Made by a program: the position numbers and the translations under genes. The notes below the pieces were generated by a model that saw only the letters and a program-made list of their open reading frames with translations, had not been told where the DNA came from and searched no databases. Shown piece by piece: positions 9,510-19,421 of a stretch of 64,000 nucleotides of DNA. The stretch is from Mesostigma viride. Lineage: Eukaryota; Streptophyta; Mesostigmatophyceae; Mesostigmatales; Mesostigmataceae. Location: the NCBI GenBank assembly GCA_009746045.1, contig RPFO01000165.1, positions 432,001 to 496,000 on the forward strand, read 5' to 3'. Position 1 is the first letter of the stretch. The number at the start of each line of letters is the position of its first letter.

Positions 9510-11681
9510 CTAACGAAGAACGCCCATGAGATGAAGCCCAACAAGGCGATTAAGGTTCAAGCTAGGCTCGGCTGTGCCTCCCATTCCGCCTATGCCCATG
9601 CCCATGCCCATGCCCATGCCACCACCCATGCCAGCCATGCCCATGCCGCCGCCCATGCCCATGCCACCACCGCCCATGCCCATGCCACCACCGCCCATGC
9701 CCATGCCACCACCGCCCATGCCCATGCCACCACCGCCCATGCCCATGCCACCACCGCCCATGCCCATGCCACCACCGCCCATGCCCATGCCACCACCGCC
9801 CATGCCCATGCCACCACCGCCCATGCCCATGCCACCACCGCCCATGCCCATGCCACCACCGCCCATGCCCATGCCACCACCGCCCATGCCCATGCCACCA
9901 CCCATGCCAGCCATGCCCATGCCCATCCCACCGCCGCCCATGCCAGCCATGCCCATGCCAGCGCCACCCATGCCAGCGCCACCCATGCCAGCCATGCCCA
10001 TGCCACCACCCATGCCCATGGCACCGCCCATGCCCATGCCCATGCCACCGCCCATGCCCATGCCCATGCCACCGCCCATGCCCATGCCCATGGCACCACC
10101 CATGCCCATGCCACCACCCATGCCCATGCCCATGCCCATGGCACCGCCCATGCCCATGCCCATGCCACCGCCCATGCCCATGCCACCACCCATGCCCATG
10201 GCACCGCCCATGCCCATGGCACCGCCCATGGCACCGCCCATGCCCATGCCCATGCCACCGCCCATGCCCATGCCACCGCCCATGCCCATGCCCATACCAC
10301 CGTCCATGCCCATGCCAACGCCGCCCGTGCCCGCGCCACCCATGGCAGCGCCGCCCATGCCAGCGCCACCCATGCCAGCGCCACCCATGGCAGCGCCGCC
10401 CATGCCAGCGCCACCCATGCCAGCGCCACCCATGGCAGCGCCGCCCATGCCAGCGCCACCCATGCCAGCGCCACCCATGGCACCGCCGCCCATGCCAGCG
10501 CCACCCATGCCAGCGCCACCCATGCAAGCGCCGCCCATGCCAGCGCCACCCATGCCAGCGCCACCCATGCCAGCGCCGCCCATGCCAGCACCACCCATGC
10601 CAGCGCCACCCATGCCACCGCCGCCCATGCCCGCGCCACCCATGCCAGCGCCGCCCATGCCAGCACCACCCATGCCAGCGCCACCCATGCTAGCGCCACC
10701 CATGCCACCGCCCATGCCTGTGGTGCATCCCTTGCCAGTGCCGTCTGTGTCACTGCTGGTGCCCATCCCATCGGCAACCATGTCTGCCGTGCCCATGTCC
10801 TTGTCGTTCCTGTGCTCGACCTTGGAGGCACTTGCACTCTTCAAGGCTAGTGCCGCCACAACTTGCTGGGCGACTTGCTGGGCTTGGTCTTTAAAAGCTA
10901 CAGATAGATTCTCAAGCGCGTCCAGAACCTTGCCGGTAACCATGTCCTCACATGGCCCGGCATGATTTCTCTGAACTGGGTGAACTTCCAGTTTGGGTTT
11001 CTTTGGCGCGGGCTTGACTTCTGGCACATCCTTTGGCACATTTGTGAGGTCTGCTAAGGCTGCCCTGGTTGATCTCTTGGAGGGAGTCTTCCCGCTAGAC
11101 GTGGGCGAGGGCCCCGCCAGCTGTGCAGTCTTCCGGGTCGACGTGGGCGTGGGCGGTGCCATCTTTTCAGGCAACAAGCTCGCCGTGGGCGAGGCCTTCC
11201 CGAAACGCGCCGACCCGCGCCTGGGTTGCTTGTCCTCCTCCTCGTCGTAAGGAAATGGAAGAAAGTCGGATCCCACCCGGCAGTAGGTCGCTGGGTACGC
11301 GGCGAAGGCATCCACCTGCAGTGGTGCCAAAAGTGGCGTTGCCACCGCCATCGTGGCCTGCCAGGATGGCCCCCGCAAGGTGTACGGGGAACCATTAGGC
11401 TCCATGAGTTGGTTGAATGGTTTGCCGATTGGCAATTTGGAAAACACTACCTGAGCAGAGCCATCGATGATAGGCTTATCGCTCCTGCGGACTCTGATGT
11501 TCTTGGCAAGGGCAAGGACAGTTTTTGCCATAAAGGCGCCCTTGCTTGGAATCACCGAGATTGCCACGAAGGTTGCGTGGGGCTTGCTCGTTGAAAAGAT
11601 GCAGCCCGGCTGCAAGGTCGGCGTTGACCCGGATGGAAGCGGCGGCTGGTTGATATTAGCCGGACGCCGTGCATTCCCCAT
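9510..11681 (-). CDS. Unrecognised protein with long Gly/Met-rich repeat tail
   Basis: The frame extends upstream to 11897, but that part is low-complexity; the first plausible Met ([16 protein letters not shown]) is at 11681. Residues ~1-180 have ordinary composition (for example [20 protein letters not shown]). A Ser/Pro/Lys/Arg-rich linker follows, and a helix-prone segment ([20 protein letters not shown]) precedes the tail. The last ~390 residues are repeats of GMGGA and GMGMGGG units encoded by minisatellite DNA. I do not recognise a family. The ordered N-terminus and single long frame support coding, yet repeat-driven frames can be fortuitous. The position downstream of the zinc-finger frame on the same strand suggests, without proof, one multi-exon gene. 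Confidence 0.4.
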   Translation of the reverse strand: MGNARRPANINQPPLPSGSTPTLQPGCIFSTSKPHATFVAISVIPSKGAFMAKTVLALAKNIRVRRSDKPIIDGSAQVVFSKLPIGKPFNQLMEPNGSPYTLRGPSWQATMAVATPLLAPLQVDAFAAYPATYCRVGSDFLPFPYDEEEDKQPRRGSARFGKASPTASLLPEKMAPPTPTSTRKTAQLAGPSPTSSGKTPSKRSTRAALADLTNVPKDVPEVKPAPKKPKLEVHPVQRNHAGPCEDMVTGKVLDALENLSVAFKDQAQQVAQQVVAALALKSASASKVEHRNDKDMGTADMVADGMGTSSDTDGTGKGCTTGMGGGMGGASMGGAGMGGAGMGGAGMGGAGMGGGGMGGAGMGGAGMGGAGMGGAGMGGAGMGGACMGGAGMGGAGMGGGAMGGAGMGGAGMGGAAMGGAGMGGAGMGGAAMGGAGMGGAGMGGAAMGGAGTGGVGMGMDGGMGMGMGGGMGMGGGMGMGMGGAMGGAMGMGGAMGMGGGMGMGGGMGMGMGGAMGMGMGMGGGMGMGGAMGMGMGGGMGMGMGGGMGMGMGGAMGMGGGMGMAGMGGAGMGGAGMGMAGMGGGGMGMGMAGMGGGMGMGGGGMGMGGGGMGMGGGGMGMGGGGMGMGGGGMGMGGGGMGMGGGGMGMGGGGMGMGGGGMGMGGGGMGMGGGGMGMGGGMGMAGMGGGMGMGMGMGIGGMGGTAEPSLNLNRLVGLHLMGVLR
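9592..9912. repeat. 21-bp minisatellite (ATGCCCATGCCACCACCGCCC)
   Basis: About a dozen nearly identical 21-bp units in tandem, at ~9660-9900, with variants on both sides. In the minus frame each unit encodes a seven-residue GGMGMGG repeat. Confidence 0.9.
10320..10712. repeat. 15/45-bp minisatellite (GCGCCACCCATGCCA type)
   Basis: Tandem 15-bp units alternating GCGCCACCCATGCCA, GCGCCGCCCATGCCA and GCGCCACCCATGGCA, arranged in part as a 45-bp higher-order unit between 10333 and 10470. In the minus frame it encodes [10 protein letters not shown] repeats. Confidence 0.85.
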
Positions 11682-11739
11682 CCCACTGCCGTGACTGCTG
11701 TGGCTACCATCCTTGCCTTCCGTGCCACCGTCGCCCCCG

Positions 11740-12125
11740 CTGGCCCCCCGCCGTCGCCCCCCCGCCATCGCCCCCGCTGTCGCCCTCGCCGTCGCCCCCC
11801 CCTCGCCCCCGCCGTCACCCCCGCCGTCACCCCCGCCGTCGCCCCGGCCGTCCCCCCGCCGTCGCCGCGGCACCCCCCCCGTTGTCGCCCCCGCCATCGC
11901 CGCGGCCCCCCCCCGGCTGTCGCCCCCGCCGTCGCCCCGCCGTCGCCCCCGCCCTCTCCCCCGCCGTCACCCACGCCGTTGCCCCCGCTGCCGCGCCCAC
12001 CGCCGCCCCCACCATCGCCATCGCCGTCGCCCCCGCCGTCGGTGTCGCTATCGCCATCGCCATGGCCATCGCCATCGCCATCGCCATCGCCATCGCCATC
12101 GCCATCGCCGTCGCCGTCGCTATAA
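11740..12125. repeat. GC-rich low-complexity block ending in (CGCCAT)n
   Basis: Degenerate CCCCCGCCGTCGC units pass into a CGCCAT hexamer array at ~12050-12110. All frames give biased Pro/Arg/Ala or Gly/Asp shadows. No gene supported. Confidence 0.8.
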
Positions 12126-12310
12126 CCATGGCGATGGCGATCAACTGGCGCCCCCCCAGCGCCCTCCTGCGTAAACATGTCGCGAAGCAGCAGCAAAATA
12201 TACCATGACGTGTTGTTAAACCACCAACCCTAATTTTGAGGGGGTTTATACAAACGCCGGACAACCCATGACACCCTAACTCCTTTTAGTAATGCAACGA
12301 CAAGAACTGT

Positions 12311-12415
12311 GCCTGGCAAGCCAAAAAAAAAAATTTCCCCTCGCGGGGGGCGCTGGAAAACGGCAAAGGCAAAGCGGAGCCCGCCGCCTTAATTTTTTTT
12401 TTTGGCTTGCCAGGC
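12311..12415. repeat. Small fold-back element
   Basis: GCCTGGCAAGCC followed by an A-run is mirrored by a T-run and GGCTTGCCAGGC about 80 bp later, giving a ~24-bp inverted repeat around a GC-rich loop. It ends exactly where a 67-bp tandem duplication begins. Confidence 0.75.
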
Positions 12416-12547
12416 GCTGTAGCGTTTCTCATACAGATTTCTCAAATCAGGGCAGCAATAAGATGATTTGCATCCCAAAGGCGCTGTAGCAATGCTCATA
12501 CAGATTTCTCAAAACAGGGCAGCGATAAGATGATTTGCATCCCCAAG
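12413..12547. repeat. 67-bp tandem duplication
   Basis: Two copies beginning GGCGCTGTAGC and ending GATGATTTGCATCCC (12413-12479 and 12480-12547) with a few substitutions. They overlap the 3' end of the zinc-finger frame. Confidence 0.8.
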
Positions 12548-12589
12548 GAGGAAGGGAAGAACAAGAGCATGTCATACAGTATTCCGTCC

Positions 12590-13055
12590 GCTTACCGACC
12601 TGCTTTTTGCCCGTGGCATCCATCACGTGCTTGCCGGTTCTGCCCGTCTTGCCTAACAAGTAGGCGTCTACATCGTCCAGGCCATCCCCTTCTAGTATGG
12701 CCTGCTCGCCGGCTAGGAGGGCCATGTCCTCAGCTTCCTCTTTGTCATCGTCTTTATCCTCATCACAGGCGGCTTTAGTGGGGCCCGCCGGCTGTGGCTT
12801 GTCCTGTTTTTTAGTCTCGCCCCCCTGCTGGCATTTCGTGCAGATCCTCACTTGGCCATACCCCTCTTCTCCCTGGCCGATGCCACAAATCCCGTGCATC
12901 CACACACCGCATGTGCACTTATGGGCAGCTCCTGTCAACTCAGGACAACCCCCACATAATTGCAGGGGAATGTCCTCCATGGAAACTAGCGTCCGCGATG
13001 TCTGTCGTGTGTGCGTCCGCGATGTCTGTCGTGTGTGCGCCTGTGCAGAGCCCAT
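12590..13055 (-). CDS. Zinc-binding domain protein, probable first exon of an unknown gene
   Basis: The open frame runs 13055-12447, but the part below ~12600 lies in repeats and is probably not coding. The likely start is Met-Glu-Asp at 12980, after two copies of a THTRQTSR repeat. A cysteine/histidine array follows: C-x2-C, then C-x-C-x4-H-x2-C, then C-x2-C (LCGGC...KCTCGVWMHGIC...ICTKC). This is a compact zinc-binding module with a PHD- or RING-like ligand order. The rest is acidic (DEDKDDDKEEAEDMALL). A GT (GGTAAGC) near 12600 could be a splice donor. Family not identified; such modules occur at the N-terminus of algal transposases. Confidence 0.4.
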
Positions 13056-13273
13056 TGCTGTCTATAGCCGTGTCGAAATTTAAATGACGCGCGCGTCTCT
13101 GGCTGTGTGCGCCTGGTAGCCGGCCGGTAGGGCTGGCAGGCACGTGTCTATAGCCAGGTCGTAGCCCAGCCATTTTCTGTTTAGCGCCAAAATGTCCAAG
13201 TCCAGGTCGATCATCTATGCTACAGAGAGGCTACCGGTATGCGCTATAGCCAGGCTACCGACCAGGCCATTCT

Positions 13274-13593
13274 GTAGCCGGGCTATAGCCAGGCTACCGA
13301 CCAGGCTATAGCCTGCTCTTGCCCAAGCCATTTTCCCTGGTTATTGTACGGTGCTGAGCTATGATTGGGCTACGAACGGTTACAAAAAAGGGTGCTTAGC
13401 TACGATTGGGCTACGAACGGTTACAAAGTTCAGGTCTCTAGTGTAACCGTTCGTAGCCCAATCATAGCTCAGCACCCTTTTTTGTAACCGTTCGTAGCCC
13501 AATCATAGCTCAGCACCGTACAATAACCAGAGAAAATGGCTTGGGCAAGAGCAGGCTATAGCCTGGTCGGTAGCCTGGCTATAGCCCGGCTAC
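13274..13593. repeat. Fold-back element F1
   Basis: Begins GTAGCCGGGCTATAGCC and ends GGCTATAGCCCGGCTAC. The inner part, 13351-13516, starts GTGCTGAGCTATGATTGGGC and ends in its complement, with a second nested copy of the CTACGAACGGTTAC motif in each arm and a short unpaired TTCAGGTCTCTAGTG centre. Confidence 0.9.
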
Positions 13594-13614
13594 GAACGGT
13601 TACAAAAGAGGTGC

Positions 13615-13822
13615 TAGTTACGTTAAATAGTGCCGGAACCTTTTGCCGCCTGAGGCAAATCGGTCCGTAACACTATTTTGCCCGGAATAACCACTTCCGA
13701 GCACCCAAGTTAATTCGGCCGAATTAACTTGGGTGCTCGGAAGTGGTTATTCCGGGCAAAATAGTGTTACGGACCGATTTGCCTCAGGCGGCAAAAGGTT
13801 CCGGCACTATTTAACGTAACTA
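13615..13822. repeat. 208-bp perfect palindrome P1
   Basis: Symmetric about 13718/13719 (TTCGGCCGAA). Both arms match without a mismatch from the terminal TAGTTACGTTAAATAG outward-in. Copies P2 and P3 have the same sequence. Confidence 0.97.
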
Positions 13823-13951
13823 AAACCTGGCCTCGTGGAGGGGGACGAAGAGCCCGAGACATCCGCCTAGGCCGCTGAGCACGCACCACTAAATGCGCCG
13901 GAGCTGCCTCAGTGAGGATTCGAACCCCTGACCTCCAAGGTGCACAGGTTT
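13823..13951. repeat. Spacer S between palindromes P1 and P2
   Basis: A ~130-bp spacer with AAAACCTG/CAGGTTTT ends. It is the reverse complement of spacer S' (14160-14289) except for one base in a G-run. It holds GGATTCGAACC, a B-box on the minus strand. Confidence 0.95.
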
Positions 13952-14159
13952 TAGTTACGTTAAATAGTGCCGGAACCTTTTGCCGCCTGAGGCAAATCGG
14001 TCCGTAACACTATTTTGCCCGGAATAACCACTTCCGAGCACCCAAGTTAATTCGGCCGAATTAACTTGGGTGCTCGGAAGTGGTTATTCCGGGCAAAATA
14101 GTGTTACGGACCGATTTGCCTCAGGCGGCAAAAGGTTCCGGCACTATTTAACGTAACTA
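13952..14159. repeat. 208-bp perfect palindrome P2 (centre of the array)
   Basis: Identical to P1, centred at 14055/14056. Because S and S' are inverted copies, the whole ~883-bp P1-S-P2-S'-P3 block is itself one palindrome about this centre. Confidence 0.97.
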
Positions 14160-14289
14160 AAACCTGTGCACCTTGGAGGTCAGGGGTTCGAATCCTCACT
14201 GAGGCAGCTCCGGCGCATTTAGTGGTGCGTGCTCAGCGGCCTAGGCGGATGTCTCGGGCTCTTCGTCCCCCCTCCACGAGGCCAGGTTT
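14160..14289. repeat. Spacer S' with tRNA T-arm-like motif
   Basis: Inverted copy of spacer S. It carries GGAGGTCAGGGGTTCGAATC, containing a perfect Pol III B-box (GGTTCGAATCC, 14185-14195) as in a tRNA 3' half. No 5' tRNA half or A-box is visible, so it is tRNA-derived at most. Confidence 0.9.
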
Positions 14290-14497
14290 TAGTTACGTTA
14301 AATAGTGCCGGAACCTTTTGCCGCCTGAGGCAAATCGGTCCGTAACACTATTTTGCCCGGAATAACCACTTCCGAGCACCCAAGTTAATTCGGCCGAATT
14401 AACTTGGGTGCTCGGAAGTGGTTATTCCGGGCAAAATAGTGTTACGGACCGATTTGCCTCAGGCGGCAAAAGGTTCCGGCACTATTTAACGTAACTG
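14290..14497. repeat. 208-bp perfect palindrome P3
   Basis: Third copy, centred at 14393/14394. It abuts the partial second copy of the F1 fold-back on its right. Confidence 0.97.
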
Positions 14498-14706
14498 TGC
14501 TGAGCTATGATTGGGCTACGAACGGTTACAAAAAAGGGTGCTTAGCTACGATTGGGCTACGAACGGTTACAAAGTTCAGGTCTCTAGTGTAACCGTTCGT
14601 AGCCCAATCATAGCTCAGCACCGTACAATAACCAGGGAAAATGGCTTGGGCAAGAGCAGGCTATAGCCTGGTCGGTAGCCTGGCTATAGCCCGGCTACAG
14701 AATGGG
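14497..14706. repeat. Partial second copy of fold-back F1
   Basis: Repeats the F1 interior (GTGCTGAGCTATGATTGGGC...) and its right arm up to CCCGGCTACAGAATGG, but lacks the F1 left outer arm. It pairs instead with the arm at 13267-13350. Confidence 0.9.
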
Positions 14707-14849
14707 CTACGAGCCTGCGACCTGGCGGCTGGCTACGACCTTCATAGCCGGGGAACCCGGCCTCAGCAGCCTGCATGCGGCACAGCCGATCCAGATCAAG
14801 GAGACAGCCAGCGCAGGCCAGAAAGGATTCGTCGCCACCATGAGCAAGG

Positions 14850-14885
14850 GCACGCCGCGGTTGCCGCCTTGCAACCGCGGCGTGC
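14850..14885. repeat. Perfect 15-bp hairpin
   Basis: GCACGCCGCGGTTGC, a CGCCTT loop, then the exact complement. Very GC-rich and stable. It lies 3' of the fold-back region; no T-run follows, so a terminator role is not indicated. Confidence 0.85.
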
Positions 14886-14889
14886 TCAG

Positions 14890-15600
14890 TATTTATTTCG
14901 ATAATGAATGGCATCCTCATCAGGCATCATAAGCAACTATCATGGATGAATCAGCCCAGAATCTTCGTGCTGCAAAGCCCGGAAGGCGCTCAGCATTGGT
15001 CACATACGCATCTCGTATTGACCCAAGATCTATCAATGAAGATCTATCCATAGATTGCAAGTGTAGTGCAAGGTGCTTGCGAGATCCCCGGCATGCCATT
15101 AGACTAGTGTCGGTTCCGCCTGCGGCTAGGCAACTATTCTGGCTAGCACACAACCAGAGCTTGCGTCAAGACTTCGTGACGTCGCTGCTTCAAAGGGCAG
15201 GGGTTCAGCATATCGTAATAAAGGAACCAGGTTCGTTCTTTTTTCGTTATGTTGTAAACTGGTACCCTAGTTATAGACATCCGCGCCCCTAGTAGCTGGG
15301 CCATGGAAGACCCTGATCCTATGGCTTTGAATCTTGCATTGTTCCAGGTGTCCAGTAAATTAGAACGCCATTTTCTGCGTATGTCAAGCATGTTCTTGCA
15401 TTGATTTTCTTTGCAATGCTTCCAATCTGTGAAAGGCCACTACTCCGAGCACGAACGCCATCCGGCTTTTTCAGCCCTTACACGTTTTTCTAGGCGTCGT
15501 AATGGCGAAATTTTCTGTTTTGCTGGGACGTTTCGTTGTTACGGCTGAGTAGTAAGTAAAAGAGACCTAAATAACTAGTACACATGCTGTTATGGCTAGT
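14890..15600. other. Spacer upstream of the DUF7869-like gene
   Basis: No gene or repeat recognised. It could contain an upstream exon or promoter of the gene that follows; nothing specific is visible. Confidence 0.4.
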
Positions 15601-15676
15601 AAGGGTGCCAGCTAACTAGGGGCCAAGCTATCATGTCGGTACGTGTTATGTTGAATAACATGTTTTCCGCTTTGCT

Positions 15677-18470
15677 TTGGGGGTGCTTGTTGGTTGGACT
15701 TTTGCAGCTCCCGGGGGGAGCCAAAAATCCTATGACGTCAACGTGCCACTTATTCTGGACGTGCCTGTGGGGAACGACATCATCGAGGTCAAATGCTGTC
15801 ATCGGGCCATGCGGCAGCTGTTGGGCATTCAGCATTCGGTTTGGCGCACTTACCTTGCACAGGCGGCGGCCAGTTTCTCCATGCCGGTGGATGGGGATGT
15901 CTTGGATTATCATGGGCTCACTGAGGAGGACCTGGCCGATGTCGCCAAGCATCCGGGCGGCTCTTCGGCGAAGGAGTGGTGTGCAGCGTGGCAGATGGAC
16001 TTCGCAAAGGAATGTGGGGACTACGACCCTGCGAGAGCGGCCAACGAGATTCTCTTGGGTGACTTGAATATGAAGCAATGCTGGGAACACGAGTACAAGG
16101 AGGACCTCAGGTTAGAATGCGGGGAAGATGAGGCCCTGTTCAAGTCTCTATGTCTCAGCTACAGTCCCTTTATGAAATGCTGGAAGCAAGTAGCCCTTGG
16201 AAACTATTGGCCAGGTAGTCCTAAGATTCGCATGCTGGAGTACACGAGGAATGTGGGTGTCTGCCAGACGTGCGTTCTTTTGCGGACGCTGCGCCGAGGT
16301 GCCGGTTCTGGAGAGCGGCGAAAACGCTATGACCTGGAGCGCCGGAAGCACATGGCTTTGGTCCGCCGCGAAAGACGTGAGTACGCGAGGCTGTGCCGCC
16401 TGGCGATCAAGGGGCTAATCTTGCTTTTCTGCTTAGACAAGATTGACAGCACCAAGACCTTGTCACCCCTGGTAGCTAATGCACCTAAGGGCTGGGAGCA
16501 GAATCGGGCTAAATGCCTTGAATTCAGTTTGTATTGCGGCATCATATTGGGTGGCACCTCGACGTTTTTTCCCGTGTGGCCATGGGTGGAGGTACATGGG
16601 CAGTCTGGCAGCGTGACGTGCACGATGCTAGAGTGCATGTTGGCTGACTGGGAGGCGGCCAAGTCGTGGGAGGCTGCCAGCCAGCCTCGTCCAACGGAAG
16701 CCCATTTTCAGCTGGACGGAGGGAGCGAGAACAGGAATGACACCGTATTGCTCTGGGCAGCCAAGTTGGTGGAGGATGGCCGCTTCGACAAGGTTCACAT
16801 CCACAGGTTGATGCGTGGGCATTCTCACGTTGATCCTGACCAGCGCTTCGGCCACTTGTGGGCAACGGTGGCCAAGAGTGGACGTGGCAAGGACGTGGTT
16901 GTCTACGGTGCGCCTGACGACTTCTTTGATGCCATCTTGAGCGCTTTTGAGCATGCGGACGTGGTGGCAGCTGAAGACATGAGCGCCAAGACTCCAGCTG
17001 GGACCCGGGTGAAGGTTTTAGGCTGCGTGTATGATGTCGCGGCCTGGCTGCTGCACCGGAAGGAACCAAACTTAGCTGGCTGGAGCATGGCACTAGACTA
17101 CATGCCTCCAAGCGCTGACTCTGAAGATGGTCTCCCTACGCGGACTGGCAAGGCTGCTCGCTGCCACCACACCTCATTTCGGAAAGTGCAAGGCAACCCA
17201 GAGGTGTGGATGAGCTACCAGTGCTACATCGTCACGCAGCCGCGGCCAGATGGTGTACTCTCAGGGCGTGTTCTCGCCTATGATCAGCAGGGGCGTCCCC
17301 TGTATGGCATTCGCGTGTTTGATCCGGACATTCCTTGCGCGACCGCAGGGCCCCTGCTGGCTGGTCTCAACCTGCGATACCTGGAGGTGAGTAATTTGAA
17401 CCATGGTGAAGCTGTAAGCATTTGCTACCAAGTTTGCTTTCATTACTCGTCATACCTCTTGGTTATTTGATGTATTCTTTGTCCATTGGTGCAACCTTAT
17501 CTAAATTTGGCCTCGGATATGCTCGACTTAAGTACTCCTTGTCCATGTCGCACTGCTCTGCCCATGCATGCAGGAGAACATCCCAAGAATCAAGCTATTC
17601 GTGGGCGGGCTGCATGGTACCGTGTGGGCTCAGTATTTCGTCGACGCGAAGACAAAGGTGAACCGGTTGATCCGGTGGGCAGAATTTTGGCCAAAGGTCC
17701 CCAAGGGCATTGACACTGTCCCCGCGGAGTGGAGGCCTCCTGAATGGCCCCGCCCTTCCCCGCGCAGTGCGCCGACGCCTCTGCCAGCAGCAACATACGA
17801 GGAGGAGGAACTGGCTTTGGCCATCGGGGCTGCTGTAGAGCCGTTGGTGCCTTCTGTACGACATGCGGGCTTTACGCAGGCGCAGTGGGATGAGGCGAAT
17901 AGGGCCATAGCCTTCGACATAGCTGCAGCCCAAGCGTCTGTAGGCCTTGAAGAGGGGCACCCAGTTATTGTAGCCCATCCTTGTTTGGCTGAAGGCAACA
18001 CCAAGTTTACGTGGACACCTGCTCTGTACGGTGTAGTCCACAAGACGCCTGCGCCAGGGGACACGACCGTCTTGGTAGAATGTTTTCATGCTGATCACTA
18101 CGCTGCCAAGTGGCTCAGGTGGCATCCATCATCTGCCGGCGTACCGGTGTCATCATCATTGCCCGTCCATGTGTATGCGGTGCCCAAGGGGGACGTGCTC
18201 CTTTCGTCGTGGCCAGGGCCCACCAAGGCGAAGCCAAACACCGTAAAGCTTACAAAGGGGGGGTGCCTGGCTGCAGCCACTGTAGATGCCCTGCAACAAG
18301 TAGTGAAGGATGACAGACTTTGTTTTGCAGAGTACAAGAATGCAGCAGCTGCTAGGGCTAGGAACAGCGAGGCTTGGGAGAAGCGGGTAGCGGATGGTAT
18401 CATGGTGTCCACTCCCATCTGTAGATGGTATGCTGTGGGAGCTGGCAAAAAAGATTTCACGGTAGGGTAA
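15677..18470 (+). CDS. DUF7869-like protein (RNase H-fold, transposase-associated), two exons
   Basis: Exon 1 runs 15677-17386 and exon 2 17574-18470, joined in phase 0 across a GT-AG intron. Family marks are the Cys-containing start (IEVKCCHRAMRQLLGI), a CQTC motif with basic region, LDKIDSTKTLSPL, QLDGGSENRND with D~347, and RGHSHVDPDQRFG (H~382), the local form of the GHTHEDIDQ-type signature. DUF7869 proteins are abundant in repeat-rich eukaryotes and behave like mobile-element proteins; the reaction is unproven. The start is uncertain: TTTTGCAG at 15700-15707 looks like an acceptor, so the ATG at 15677 may lie in an intron. A frameshift in an A-run near 18450 cuts the C-terminus. Confidence 0.65.
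17387..17573 (+). other. Intron of the DUF7869-like gene
   Basis: A 187-bp intron with donor GAG|GTGAGT and acceptor CATGCATGCAG|GAG. It joins CTGGAG to GAGAACATCC in phase 0 and removes in-frame stops, so the two exons form one open frame. Confidence 0.75.
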
Positions 18471-18694
18471 CAGCAATAGACGCGGGCTCTCGCTTGGCCG
18501 CCGTGCTGTGGGATGACGGTGAGAAGGACGTGCTTCCGTATGATGATCTACAAGCAGTCCTTTGTTCTTGCCCAGGTGCTGTGCTGCCCGAGCTTCTAGC
18601 CACGGACCACAATGCCGGGCAGGAGCTCTTGAGTAATACAGCTAGAGACGAGCGTGTGGCCCCTCCAGCCCCCCTGAGCGTAGGCAGCAGCTAA
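18454..18694 (+). pseudogene. Frameshifted C-terminal tail of the DUF7869-like protein
   Basis: In the neighbouring frame the sequence reads FHGRVTAIDAGSRLAAVLWD and then DDGEKDVLPYDDL, a Tudor/chromo-barrel-like strand pattern (F-G-V...V-DDGE..L) often found near the end of transposon-linked proteins. One extra A in the preceding A6 run would rejoin it to the upstream frame, so it is read here as the broken end of the same protein. Confidence 0.45.
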
Positions 18695-18699
18695 CTAGG

Positions 18700-19407
18700 G
18701 GGTGCCGCCGTAGCGCGCCCGTCGATTCCCCGGGCAGCGATCAGGCAAGTGAGGGGGAAGAGTCTGAGGATGAGGAGCCCAGTGCTGAGGACAGTGCCAC
18801 ATCTGAATCTGATACGTCTGTGGACTAGTCTAGTGAACCAAATGGTCACGGTTTAAGTTCCATCTGTGGGTTGCATCACTTGGTTGGCATAAGTGATCTG
18901 TTTTTGTCAAATATGTTATTGCAGTGTGGGAAGAAATTCAACAATTTGTTGTTTATCGATTATCTTTGGTGTTTATGCATAATATAAGCCTTAACTAATG
19001 ATAAACCTAACTAGAATAAAACATGCACTTTCATGTCCACATGGTGTGACTGTGCAAATTGCATGATTTATGGGGCTTTAGTGGGTCTCTATAGTCAAGG
19101 GGTGTGTTTCCAACCCCCACTAGGTACCAAACTCCGCCACAATGCATGACAACCCATAAAATAACCCAAGACATGTATAAATTGACACGTAGGACGCAAA
19201 ATGTGCATACTTTGAGTTTGCTCACTTGACAGACATGGCCAACTGAGCAAACTCATGGCCACCAGCTCCATGGACATGTGACGAGCTATGAGCCACGAGC
19301 CACGAGGAAGCCATGGCTGACGGCGGAGCTCATGACTTTCACGTTTGGGCACCAAATTTGGCCGTGAATATCACAATCGCTTCGTCTTAATTCTAAGACG
19401 CACACGC
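18700..19407. other. Spacer between the DUF7869-like gene and the non-LTR insertion
   Basis: Short acidic tail-like sequence to about 18830, then AT-rich DNA. 19205-19275 is the inverted relative of 9111-9170. The stretch up to 19421 directly adjoined the gypsy leader before the non-LTR element inserted, so a gypsy 5' LTR could lie here, but I find no sequence matching the presumed 3' LTR at 27204. Confidence 0.4.
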
Positions 19408-19421
19408 ATATATATTTTCCC
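19408..19421. repeat. 14-bp target-site duplication of non-LTR copy 1, left
   Basis: ATATATATTTTCCC, identical to 20055-20068 on the other side of the insertion. Confidence 0.85.

Larger units (their letters stand above)
13130..14750. repeat. Nested fold-back (palindrome-within-palindrome) region
   Basis: CTATAGCC/CTACCGACC-rich arms lie on both sides (13130-13350 and 14622-14750, e.g. CATTCTGTAGCCGGGC against GCCCGGCTACAGAATG). Inside are one complete smaller fold-back (13274-13593), the three-palindrome array (13615-14497), and a second partial copy of the smaller fold-back (14497-14706). No protein frame of note. The structure would extrude as large cruciforms, and also raises the possibility of an assembly artefact. 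Confidence 0.85.

Noticed and set aside
9592-10712. CRISPR-like array
   Set aside because: Units are contiguous without unique spacers, and the genome is eukaryotic. It is a minisatellite.
9574-10965. Plus-strand Met-Pro repeat protein
   Set aside because: Opposite-strand reading of the minisatellite; its ends carry no ordered protein sequence, unlike the minus frame.
14160-14210. A tRNA gene in the palindrome spacer
   Set aside because: Only a T-arm/B-box portion is present; no D-arm, anticodon arm or acceptor stem can be assembled from the flanking palindrome sequence.
18440-18470. Programmed -1 frameshift at AAAAAAG in the DUF7869-like gene
   Set aside because: The heptamer is not in the required phase with respect to the upstream frame, so a simple indel in the A-run is more likely.
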